From contig DBCG01000062.1 of the NCBI GenBank assembly GCA_002292945.1, forward strand, positions 1 to 24,233: a stretch of DNA of 24,233 nucleotides, written 5' to 3'. Each line of letters opens with the position of its first letter. Position 1 is the stretch's first letter. The position numbers were made by a program, and so were the translations under genes. Below are positions 1 to 6,705 of the stretch, in pieces. The stretch comes from Proteobacteria bacterium UBA964 (GTDB taxonomy: Bacteria; Pseudomonadota; Gammaproteobacteria; Steroidobacterales; Steroidobacteraceae). The notes under the pieces were generated by a model. The model worked only from the letters and a program-made list of their open reading frames with translations. It ran no database searches and was not told the DNA's origin.

Positions 1-1
1 C

Positions 2-319
2 CTCGCCCGCCCCGCCATGAACTCTTCCGACCGCAAGCAGCTCGTGGGCCTCCTGACCCGGGATCCTCGCGTGGTGCTCGAGGAAGGCGCGCAGGTCGTC
101 GATGTTCCGGGACAGGCCCCACCGATGAAACTCATCGGCCATGTCACCTCGTCGTACATGAGCGCGACGCTCGACCGTTCGATCGCGCTCGCGGTGGTCG
201 CGGGCGGTCGCGCCCGCATCGGGCAGACGCTCCACGTGCCCATGCCGAGCGGCGAGATCGCGGTCGAAGTCTGCGCACCCATGTTCTACGACCCGAAGGG
301 AGCGCGCCTGAATGTCTGA
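2..319 (+). CDS. soxA: Sarcosine oxidase alpha subunit, C-terminal end (partial)
   Basis: The frame is open from the left edge of the window, so this is only the last 105 or so residues of a much longer protein (the family is about 1000 residues). The visible part is the end of the aminomethyltransferase (GCV_T) C-terminal domain: the run RKQLVGLL, then GHVTSSYMSATLDRSIALA, and the ending YDPKGARLNV are characteristic of SoxA. Heterotetrameric sarcosine oxidase (SoxBDAG) oxidatively demethylates sarcosine to glycine and passes the methyl carbon to tetrahydrofolate as 5,10-methylene-THF; the C-terminal domain of alpha is the folate-binding part. The ATG at 17 is an internal methionine, not the start. 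The stop codon overlaps the soxG start by 8 bases, indicating translational coupling. Recognition is from remembered family motifs and is strong despite the truncation. Confidence 0.9.
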   Translation, partial: LARPAMNSSDRKQLVGLLTRDPRVVLEEGAQVVDVPGQAPPMKLIGHVTSSYMSATLDRSIALAVVAGGRARIGQTLHVPMPSGEIAVEVCAPMFYDPKGARLNV

Positions 320-872
320 GACTCCGCATATCGACGCGCCGATCCGTACGATGACGACCGCCGAGTGGCTGCGTCCGGTCGCGGCGTCCGCACGCTTCGT
401 GCTGCAGGGCGGTCCGGCCGCGCTCGCCGCGGCGGCGGGTGCGCTCGGCATCCCCGATGCCGACGCGGCAGGTCGGACCACGGGTGACGATGACAGGACG
501 CTGATCTGGCTGGGCCCCGACGAGCGGCTGCTGATCGCGTGGCGGGAGAGCGCCACCACGCTCGACGCCCGTCTCGGGGCGGTGCTCACCGGTCATCCGC
601 ATTCTTTGGTGGACGTGACGCAGCGCCAGGTCGGCCTGCGGCTCACCGCGCCGTTCGCCGCGGATCTGCTGAACTGCGGCTGTCCGCTGGACCTCGATCC
701 CGCCCGCTTCCCCGTGGGCAGCGGCACACGCACGCTCTTCAACAAGACCGACATCGTGCTCTGGCGCCGGGGCGTGGACGAGTTCCACATCGAGGTCTGG
801 CGCTCGTTCGAGGACTACCTCATCCGCTGGCTCACCGAGTCGGCGCAGGACTTCACCGGCCGCGCGGACTGA
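312..872 (+). CDS. soxG: Sarcosine oxidase gamma subunit
   Basis: A 186-residue protein starting inside the last codons of soxA. Gamma is the small, poorly conserved subunit of heterotetrameric sarcosine oxidase and belongs to the same GCV_T-like fold family; it helps assemble the complex. Family-like features are the central WLGPDERLLIA segment (about residues 57-67), SLVDVTQRQVGLRL (about 97-110), the following LLNCGCPLDL, and the C-terminal FHIEVWRSFEDYLIRWL. Length matches the family (roughly 180-210 residues). Position directly after soxA is the classical soxBDAG order and is the strongest support. The gene ends 6 bases before the convergent betA stop codon, so no separate terminator fits between them. 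Confidence 0.9.
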   Translation: MSETPHIDAPIRTMTTAEWLRPVAASARFVLQGGPAALAAAAGALGIPDADAAGRTTGDDDRTLIWLGPDERLLIAWRESATTLDARLGAVLTGHPHSLVDVTQRQVGLRLTAPFAADLLNCGCPLDLDPARFPVGSGTRTLFNKTDIVLWRRGVDEFHIEVWRSFEDYLIRWLTESAQDFTGRAD

Positions 873-878
873 CCGGTC

Positions 879-2534
879 TCAACGCTGCGAGTTCTGCCAG
901 TCGGACGCCTCGTACCAGGGCACCGTGGCGCGCGGTAGCAGGGGTCGACCGAGGATATGATCCGCCGCCTTCTCGGCCAACATGATGGTCGGCGCGTTGA
1001 GGTTGCCGGTCGTCACCGACGGCATGATGGACGAGTCCACCACGCGCAACCCCTCGAGGCCGCGCACCCGGGTCTCGGGATCGACCACCGCCATCGCATC
1101 ATCGGCACTGCCCATGCGGCAGGTGCCGCAGGGATGGTAGGCGCTCTCGACATGGCGTCGCACGAAAGCGTCGATCTCGGCATCACTCTGCACGCCCTCG
1201 CCCGGCTGGATCTCGCGACCGCGCCAACGCGCGAAGGCGGGTTGCGCAAAGATCTCGCGGGTGAGGCGCACACAGGCACGCATCTCCTGCATGTCCTCCG
1301 GGGTGCTCAGATAATTGAACAGGATCCGCGGCGGGTCGCGCGGGTCCGCGGACCGCAGCCGCACCCAACCGCGGCTGTTGGTGCGCATCGGACCGACATG
1401 CGCCTGGAAGCCGTGCTCAGAGGCACCGGTCGACCCGTCGTACGCCACCGCCAACGGCAGGAAGTGGTACTGGAGGTCCGGATAGCGCACACCGGCGCGG
1501 CTGCGGATGAATCCGCCGGTCTCGAAATGGTTGGTGGCGCCGAGACCGGTACGCGTGAGCAGCCAGCGCGCGCCGATCCAGGCCTTGGCGAACGGGTTCA
1601 TCGCGGAATAGAGCGTCACCGGCTCGCGGCACGCCATCTGGAAATAGAACTCGAGATGATCCTGAAGGTTCTCACCCACCCCGGGCAGCGCATGCTGTAC
1701 GGGGATGCCCTGGGACTCGAGCTCCGCCGCCGGACCGATGCCCGAGAGCTTCAACAACTGCGGCGAGTTGATGGGACCCCCGCTGACGATGACCTCACGC
1801 CGCGCGCGCACCGTGTGCGTCGCACCGCGCCGCGCGTACTGCAGGCCCGTCGCCCGTCCGCCTTCCAGCAGGATGCGGGTCGCGAGCGCACCGCTCAGGA
1901 CCGTGAGGTTGGGACGCGATCGAACCGGATGCAGATAGGCCACCGCCGCGCTGCAGCGTTGACCGCGACCCACGGTCATGTCGAAACGACCGAAACCTTC
2001 CTGCTGGTAGCCGTTGATGTCGTCCGTGAGCGGGTAGCCTGCCTCCTTGCCGGCGGCGAGCCACGCGGCATGCAGCGGGTTCTCGAGGCTGCCGTAGCGG
2101 GTCTGCAACGGCCCACGATCGCCGCGGTAGGCGTCGCCACCGGCGTCGCGTGTCTCGGCGCGACGGAAATATGGCAGCACATCGGGATAGCCCCAACCGC
2201 TCGCGCCCTCCTGCTGCCAACGCTCGAAATCGAAGGGGTTACCGCGCACATAGACCATGCCGTTGATGGACGAGGAACCGCCGAGCACCTTGCCGCGCGG
2301 CGTGTGCAGGCTGCGCCCCCCGAGGCCGGGCTCCGGCTCGGAGTGGTAGAACCAGTTGTAGCGCTTGCGGTTCATCGGGATGGCGAGCGCCGAGGGCATG
2401 CGGATGAACACCGACCGATCCGAGCCGCCGTACTCGAGCAACAGCACCCGGTTCGATGGGTCCTCCGTCAACCGTGCCGCGAGCACGCAGCCCGCGGACC
2501 CGGCCCCGACGATGACGAAGTCGTACTCGTCCAT
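879..2534 (-). CDS. betA: Choline dehydrogenase (GMC oxidoreductase)
   Basis: A 551-residue GMC-family flavoprotein that oxidises choline to betaine aldehyde (and can carry on to glycine betaine), passing electrons to the respiratory chain. The N-terminal FAD-binding Rossmann motif is GAGSAG at residues 9-14. GGSSSINGMVYVRGNPFDFERW (family signature 1 region), SGGPINSPQLLKLSGIG (GMC signature 2) and the C-terminal HPCGTCRMG with the active-site histidine follow in the usual order. Length is normal for BetA (about 550-560). The start chosen is the ATG at 2534, giving MDEYDFVIVGAG. An in-frame ATG at 2549 would add five residues (MAVLT) and arises from a 15-bp tandem duplication. Neither ATG has a clear Shine-Dalgarno, so coupling to the betIB stop at 2552 is likely. 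The frame stays open further upstream into betIB but that is shadow coding. The gene is last in the betIB-betA operon and converges on soxG. Confidence 0.93.
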   Translation of the reverse strand: MDEYDFVIVGAGSAGCVLAARLTEDPSNRVLLLEYGGSDRSVFIRMPSALAIPMNRKRYNWFYHSEPEPGLGGRSLHTPRGKVLGGSSSINGMVYVRGNPFDFERWQQEGASGWGYPDVLPYFRRAETRDAGGDAYRGDRGPLQTRYGSLENPLHAAWLAAGKEAGYPLTDDINGYQQEGFGRFDMTVGRGQRCSAAVAYLHPVRSRPNLTVLSGALATRILLEGGRATGLQYARRGATHTVRARREVIVSGGPINSPQLLKLSGIGPAAELESQGIPVQHALPGVGENLQDHLEFYFQMACREPVTLYSAMNPFAKAWIGARWLLTRTGLGATNHFETGGFIRSRAGVRYPDLQYHFLPLAVAYDGSTGASEHGFQAHVGPMRTNSRGWVRLRSADPRDPPRILFNYLSTPEDMQEMRACVRLTREIFAQPAFARWRGREIQPGEGVQSDAEIDAFVRRHVESAYHPCGTCRMGSADDAMAVVDPETRVRGLEGLRVVDSSIMPSVTTGNLNAPTIMLAEKAADHILGRPLLPRATVPWYEASDWQNSQR

Positions 2535-2561
2535 GGTCAGTACGGCCATGGTCAGTACGGC
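2532..2561. repeat. 15-bp perfect tandem duplication at betIB/betA junction
   Basis: The 15-mer CATGGTCAGTACGGC occurs twice back to back, at 2532-2546 and 2547-2561. On the coding (minus) strand it spans the last codons and TGA stop of betIB and the ATG of betA. As a result betA has two in-frame ATGs 15 bases apart (2549 and 2534) with the repeated residues MAVLT between them, and the distance from the betIB stop to betA is either 2 or 17 bases. A single ancestral copy would have given the close 2-base spacing. Confidence 0.95.
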
Positions 2562-4660
2562 GCGTCGATGCCGCCCTTGGCGACATAGACGCTCTTGAGC
2601 TGCGTGTAGTACTCCATCGTGATGCGGCCGTTCTCGCGGCCGATGCCCGAGTGCTTGTAGCCGCCGAAAGGAAGCTCCATCGGGCAGATGTTGTAGTGGT
2701 TGATCCAACAGCTTCCCGCTTGCAGACGACCGATCACGCGGTGCGCACGGTTGACGTCCTGCGTGAACACGCCGGCCGAAAGACCGAAGTGCGTGGCATT
2801 GGCGCGCTCGATCGCTTCCTCTTCGTCATCGAAGTCGAGCACCATCATCACCGGTCCGAAGATCTCCTCACGCACGATGGCCATGTCGTCGCGACACTGG
2901 TCGAACACCGTCGGCGTGACGAAGAAGCCGCGTCCGAGTGCGCCTTCCGTCAGACGCTTGCCGCCGATCAGCATCCGCGCACCCTCGGCCTGGCCGCGCT
3001 CGATGTAGGACATGACCTTGCGCAGATGCTCCTCCGAGATCAGCGAACCGACCTGGGTCGCAGGGTCCTCGGGGTCACCGATCTTCATCTTCTCGACCCG
3101 GGCGAGCAGGCGCTTCAGGAACTCCTGCTTGATCGAGCGGTGAACGAACACGCGCGTCGCGTTGGAACAGACCTCACCCGCCGAATAGAAATTGCCGAGC
3201 AAGGCGCCCGAGACCGCGTTGTCGAGGTCCGCATCCGGGAAGATGAGCAGCGGCGACTTGCCGCCGAGCTCCAGCGTGACGTGCTTGAGCGTCGGCGCTG
3301 CGGCACCCATCACCGCGCGGCCCGTCTCGACAGCGCCCGTGACCGACACCTTGGCGATGCCCGGATGGCCGACCAGCAACCGCCCGGTGTCGACGGCACC
3401 CTGCACGACCTGGAAGATGCCGTCCGGCACGCCCGCCTCTTTCATGAGGGCCGGCAGTTCGGCGGCGCTGAGCGGCGTGAGTTCGGCGGGCTTGAAGATC
3501 ATCGCGTTGCCGAACGCGAGCGCGGGCGCGGTCTTCCAGCAGGCGGTCTGCATCGGATAGTTCCAGGCACCGATGCCGGCGACGACGCCCAAGGCCTCGC
3601 GTCGGGTGTAGCCGAAGCCAGCCGCACCGAGGTCGATGTGCTCGCCTGCAGCTCCCGTCGCCATCGAGGCGAAGTACTCGAAGCACTCCGCGCCCGAGAC
3701 GATATCGACGACCTTCGTCTCCTGGATCGGTTTGCCGGTGTCACGCATCTCGATGAGCGAGAGCCTATCGTTGTGCTCGCGCAGCAAATCCGAGATCCGG
3801 CGCAGGACGCGTGAACGCTCGGTGCCGCTGAGTGCCGCCCAAGCGGGCTGCGCCGCACGCGCGCGGCGCACGGCCTCGTCGATCTCCTGCGCACCCGCGA
3901 CCGGAAGCTCCGCCAACAGTTCACCGGTGGCGGGGTTGTAGCTCGGGAGCCGCCCGGCGCGTACCGGAGAGGACTTGCGGCGCATCGGTGGCGCATCCGT
4001 GCCGATGGCGTCGCCCGCCGAGGTCTCGGCCGGCGCCGCACCGGCGCCCGATTGACCGATCGCGGCGTATACCATCGACAGCACACGCTCGCAGATCTTG
4101 CGGCTGTCGGCGTCGGGCCGCGACGAGAGTGCGGCCTGCAACCAGGCCCCATCGATCAGCGCGGCGATGTTGGCCGCGTGGCTGGCGAGCGACGCCGCGG
4201 GCACCAGGGGACGCAAGGCCGCGCGCAGGTTCGAGTCGAGCCGATGCTGATAGATGCGCTGGATGCGGGCGATGCCCGCCGAGGAGTGCACCTGACTCCA
4301 GAACGCGAGCCAGGCCCGGCTGTCTGCCGAACGCAGACATTCGGGGGACAGACTCGCCTCGAGATAGGCCCGCAGCCGATCGATCGGACTGCCGGCCGCG
4401 GTCACGCGCCAGCGGGTCTGTTCCCGCAGACGCGAGAGCAGCTCGCGGAAGGCGGCTTGCAGCAAGCCATCCTTGTCGACGAAGTAATGCGCCACGAGCC
4501 CGGGCGAGACATCCGCCTTGCCCGCGATGTGTGCGAGAGTCGTGCCCTGAATCCCGACTTCTGCGAGACTTTCGAGGGTGACTTCGATGAATTGCTGTCG
4601 GCGGGTCGCGTCACCCGCGCGGGCGGATGCGCCGTTGGGGGAGGTTGTCGTGTCGCTCAA
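2552..4660 (-). CDS. betIB: BetI-BetB fusion: TetR-type choline repressor joined to betaine aldehyde dehydrogenase
   Basis: One uninterrupted 702-residue frame carrying two normally separate proteins. Residues about 19-200 are a BetI-like TetR regulator: RRQQFIEVTLESLAEVG, helix-turn-helix TLAHIAGKADVSPGLVAHYF (41-60), DKDGLL, and a ligand domain ending LIDGAWLQAAL. Residues about 201-236 are an Ala/Gly/Pro-rich linker. Residues about 237-702 are an NAD(P)-aldehyde dehydrogenase with NPATGE (242-247), NYP with Asn367, the general base Glu464 in TLELGGKSP, the nucleophile Cys498 in GEVCSNATR, and the BetB-like end ICPMELPFGGYKHSGIGREN. The ALDH starts at the NPATG motif and lacks the roughly 20-residue strand that precedes it in free BetB, while BetI looks complete. 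BetB oxidises betaine aldehyde to glycine betaine; BetI represses bet genes until choline is present. The start is TTG at 4660, supported by AGAGGG (4669-4674) 8 bases upstream. An internal ATG at 3985 in the linker has no ribosome site. The gene is first in an operon with betA and divergent from choXW. Confidence 0.9.
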   Translation of the reverse strand: MSDTTTSPNGASARAGDATRRQQFIEVTLESLAEVGIQGTTLAHIAGKADVSPGLVAHYFVDKDGLLQAAFRELLSRLREQTRWRVTAAGSPIDRLRAYLEASLSPECLRSADSRAWLAFWSQVHSSAGIARIQRIYQHRLDSNLRAALRPLVPAASLASHAANIAALIDGAWLQAALSSRPDADSRKICERVLSMVYAAIGQSGAGAAPAETSAGDAIGTDAPPMRRKSSPVRAGRLPSYNPATGELLAELPVAGAQEIDEAVRRARAAQPAWAALSGTERSRVLRRISDLLREHNDRLSLIEMRDTGKPIQETKVVDIVSGAECFEYFASMATGAAGEHIDLGAAGFGYTRREALGVVAGIGAWNYPMQTACWKTAPALAFGNAMIFKPAELTPLSAAELPALMKEAGVPDGIFQVVQGAVDTGRLLVGHPGIAKVSVTGAVETGRAVMGAAAPTLKHVTLELGGKSPLLIFPDADLDNAVSGALLGNFYSAGEVCSNATRVFVHRSIKQEFLKRLLARVEKMKIGDPEDPATQVGSLISEEHLRKVMSYIERGQAEGARMLIGGKRLTEGALGRGFFVTPTVFDQCRDDMAIVREEIFGPVMMVLDFDDEEEAIERANATHFGLSAGVFTQDVNRAHRVIGRLQAGSCWINHYNICPMELPFGGYKHSGIGRENGRITMEYYTQLKSVYVAKGGIDAPY

Positions 4661-4780
4661 GGTGAGGTCCCTCTGGAAGGTCAGACCGATCTTAGGATCG
4701 ATTTTTCGATGCCTTCTATTTTAAATAAAAACATTAAAAACAATAAGTTATGAACTTAATCAGATATCTTTTTAAAGTTA
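4661..4780. promoter_or_regulatory. AT-rich divergent promoter region between betIB and choXW
   Basis: This stretch is strikingly AT-rich inside otherwise GC-rich sequence, particularly 4719-4780. It should hold the promoters for betIB (leftward) and choXW (rightward). A plausible leftward sigma70-like pair is TTGAAC at 4796-4791 and TAAAAA at 4774-4769 with a 16-base gap, which would place the BetI-type operator over the -35 element; this is inference. The betIB leader contains two short palindromes, GATCTTAGGATC (4689-4700) and ATCGATTTTTCGAT (4697-4710), of unknown meaning. No rightward hexamer pair stands out. Confidence 0.6.
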
Positions 4781-6705
4781 TTGAACGGTCGTTCAACCAA
4801 CTTCGATCAACGTCCGATGGTGCCTCGCTCACCCGATCAAGGTCAAGAATTTTTGCCGCAACCTGCGCATTGTCCTCGGCTATCGCCGCGGCACCCACGG
4901 CGTACTCGACACCGAGCACCGCGCCCGCCCTCGAACAGGACAGCTGCCGGGTGGTGCGCTTCTCCGATATCGGCTGGACGGATGTCACCGCCACGACGGG
5001 CTTCGCCAGCCATGTACTGCGCCGGCTGGGCTACGACCCCAAGGTCACGGTGCTGTCGCTACCGGTGACCTACGCCTCGCTGCGCAACCGCGACATCGAC
5101 GTGTTCCTCGGCAACTGGATGCCCTCCCAGAAAGCGGACCGCCAACCCTACCTCGATGACGGGTCGGTCGAAGTCGTGCGCGCCAACATGACCGAGGCGA
5201 AGTACACGCTCGCCGTACCGACCTACCTCTACGAGCAGGGCCTCCGTGATTTCGCCGATATCGCGAGGTTCGCCGAGCCGCTCAAGCGAAAGATGTACGG
5301 CATCGAGCCGGGCAACGACGGCAACCGGATGATGCTCGAGCTCATCGAGGCGGATCGGCTCGGGCTCGGCGGATTCACGCTCGTCGAGTCGAGCGAACAA
5401 GGCATGCTCGCGCAGGTCGAGCGTGCCTACAACGCGCGCGAACCGATCGTGTTCTTCGGCTGGCAGCCGCACCCCATGAACAAGCGCTACGACATGCGTT
5501 ATCTGACCGGCGGTGACGACACCTTCGGCCCGAACTTCGGCGGCGCGATCATCCATACCATCGTGCGCAAAGGCTATCTGCAGGAGTGCCCCAACATCGG
5601 ACGCCTCCTGCGCAACCTCGCGTTCACCGGCGCGATGGAGAACGAGCTGATGGACGGCATCCTCAACCGCAAGCTCGCGCCCGAGGAGTCGGCGGCCGGA
5701 TGGCTGCGCGCGAACCCGCAGGCGCTCGTGCCGCTGCTCGAAGGCGTCACCCGGGCGGACGGCTCGCCGGTGAGCGAGCTGCTCGGGGCGGTGGGCGACG
5801 CGGGTGCCGCTGGCGCAGGCGAAACCGTGGACACGACCGCTGCTGCGCCTTGGAGCCTCGACCGCTTCGTCGCCGAACACAAGATCCCGGTCGGCCGCCT
5901 CATCGGCGATGCCGTCAGCCACGCCCAGGAGAACTGGCGCCCCTTCTTCGACTTCGTGTCGCGGGTGGTCAGCGGCAGCGTCAACGGCGTCCACGCCATC
6001 CTGCTCGCCCTACCCTCCTGGCTGCTGGTCGCCGCGGCTGCAGCGCTCGCTTGGGCGCTGCAACGCTCGGTGCCACTCGTCGCGTTCGTGGTCGCCGCGC
6101 TGCTCTTCATCATGAACCAGGGGTATTGGGCGGCGACCGTCGAGACCATCGCCCTGGTCGCGGTCGCGACGCTCGCGGCGACGGCGATCGGCGTGCCGCT
6201 CGGTATCGCCGCTGCGCACCGTCCACGGCTGTATGCGGCGCTGCGCCCGGTGCTCGATCTGATGCAGACGCTGCCGACCTTCGTCTACCTCATCCCGACC
6301 TTGGTGCTCTTCGGTCTCGGGGTCGTGCCAGGGCTCATCTCCACCGTGATCTTCGCGCTGCCGGCGCCTGTCCGCCTCACGCACCTCGGCATCACCGGCG
6401 TACCGCGTCCGATGCGAGAGGCCGCCGAGGCCTTCGGTGCGACCCGTTGGCAGCGGCTCTGGAAGATCGAACTGCCTTGCGCACTGCCCTCGATCCTCGC
6501 CGGCATCACGCAGTGCATCATGCTCAGCCTGTCGATGGTGGTGATCGCCGCACTCGTCGGCGCCGGTGGCCTCGGCGTACCAGTGGTGCGGGCGCTCAAC
6601 AGCGTGCAGGTCGATGTGGGCTTCGAGGCCGGTATCGCCATCGTGCTGCTCGCGATCGTGCTCGACCGCTTGAGTCGCCCCCGCGAGCGGAGGACGAAGC
6701 CATGA
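4750..6705 (+). CDS. choXW: Choline ABC transporter: substrate-binding protein fused to permease (ChoX-ChoW)
   Basis: A 651-residue polypeptide with two parts. Residues about 66-325 are a ChoX-like periplasmic binding protein. Trp76, Trp123, Tyr152, Trp238, Asp78 and Asn189 sit at a constant offset of 33 from the choline-box residues I remember for Sinorhizobium ChoX (W43, W90, Y119, W205, D45, N156), which supports choline as substrate. Residues about 330-395 are a linker, and about 410-640 an OpuAB/ProW-type permease with several membrane helices and the EAA loop (EAAEAFGA, 557-564) that contacts the ATPase. The protein imports choline together with ChoV. The start is uncertain: ATG 4750 is the only in-frame ATG, but it puts the operator inside codons 11-16 and uses AT-rich codons unlike the rest. 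ATT at 4849, six bases after AAGG, or TTG at 4870 would give a leader closer to ChoX length. Residues 29-53 look like a signal peptide. The stop overlaps choV by 4 bases. Confidence 0.85.
   Translation: MNLIRYLFKVIERSFNQLRSTSDGASLTRSRSRIFAATCALSSAIAAAPTAYSTPSTAPALEQDSCRVVRFSDIGWTDVTATTGFASHVLRRLGYDPKVTVLSLPVTYASLRNRDIDVFLGNWMPSQKADRQPYLDDGSVEVVRANMTEAKYTLAVPTYLYEQGLRDFADIARFAEPLKRKMYGIEPGNDGNRMMLELIEADRLGLGGFTLVESSEQGMLAQVERAYNAREPIVFFGWQPHPMNKRYDMRYLTGGDDTFGPNFGGAIIHTIVRKGYLQECPNIGRLLRNLAFTGAMENELMDGILNRKLAPEESAAGWLRANPQALVPLLEGVTRADGSPVSELLGAVGDAGAAGAGETVDTTAAAPWSLDRFVAEHKIPVGRLIGDAVSHAQENWRPFFDFVSRVVSGSVNGVHAILLALPSWLLVAAAAALAWALQRSVPLVAFVVAALLFIMNQGYWAATVETIALVAVATLAATAIGVPLGIAAAHRPRLYAALRPVLDLMQTLPTFVYLIPTLVLFGLGVVPGLISTVIFALPAPVRLTHLGITGVPRPMREAAEAFGATRWQRLWKIELPCALPSILAGITQCIMLSLSMVVIAALVGAGGLGVPVVRALNSVQVDVGFEAGIAIVLLAIVLDRLSRPRERRTKP
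4781..4796. promoter_or_regulatory. BetI-type operator
   Basis: TTGAACGGTCGTTCAA is a perfect 7-base inverted repeat (TTGAACG / CGTTCAA) with a 2-base centre. Known BetI sites in enteric bacteria and Pseudomonas are built around TTGAACG/CGTTCAA-like half-sites (from memory), and the repeat lies between divergent bet and cho genes beside the only regulator domain in the window. Binding by the BetI domain of the fusion protein would be expected to repress both directions until choline is available. Confidence 0.8.

Noticed and set aside
957..2588. A 543-codon plus-strand frame opposite betA
   Set aside because: Low-complexity antisense shadow; betA has full GMC motifs on the minus strand.
2535..2708. 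betA extended upstream to 2708
   Set aside because: The extra residues overlap betIB coding and resemble no GMC protein; the FAD motif begins at the expected distance from 2534.
2552..3985. Separate betB starting at the internal ATG at 3985
   Set aside because: No ribosome site precedes it, the frame is continuous with the BetI domain, and the fused start has a good Shine-Dalgarno. It remains a possible secondary start only.
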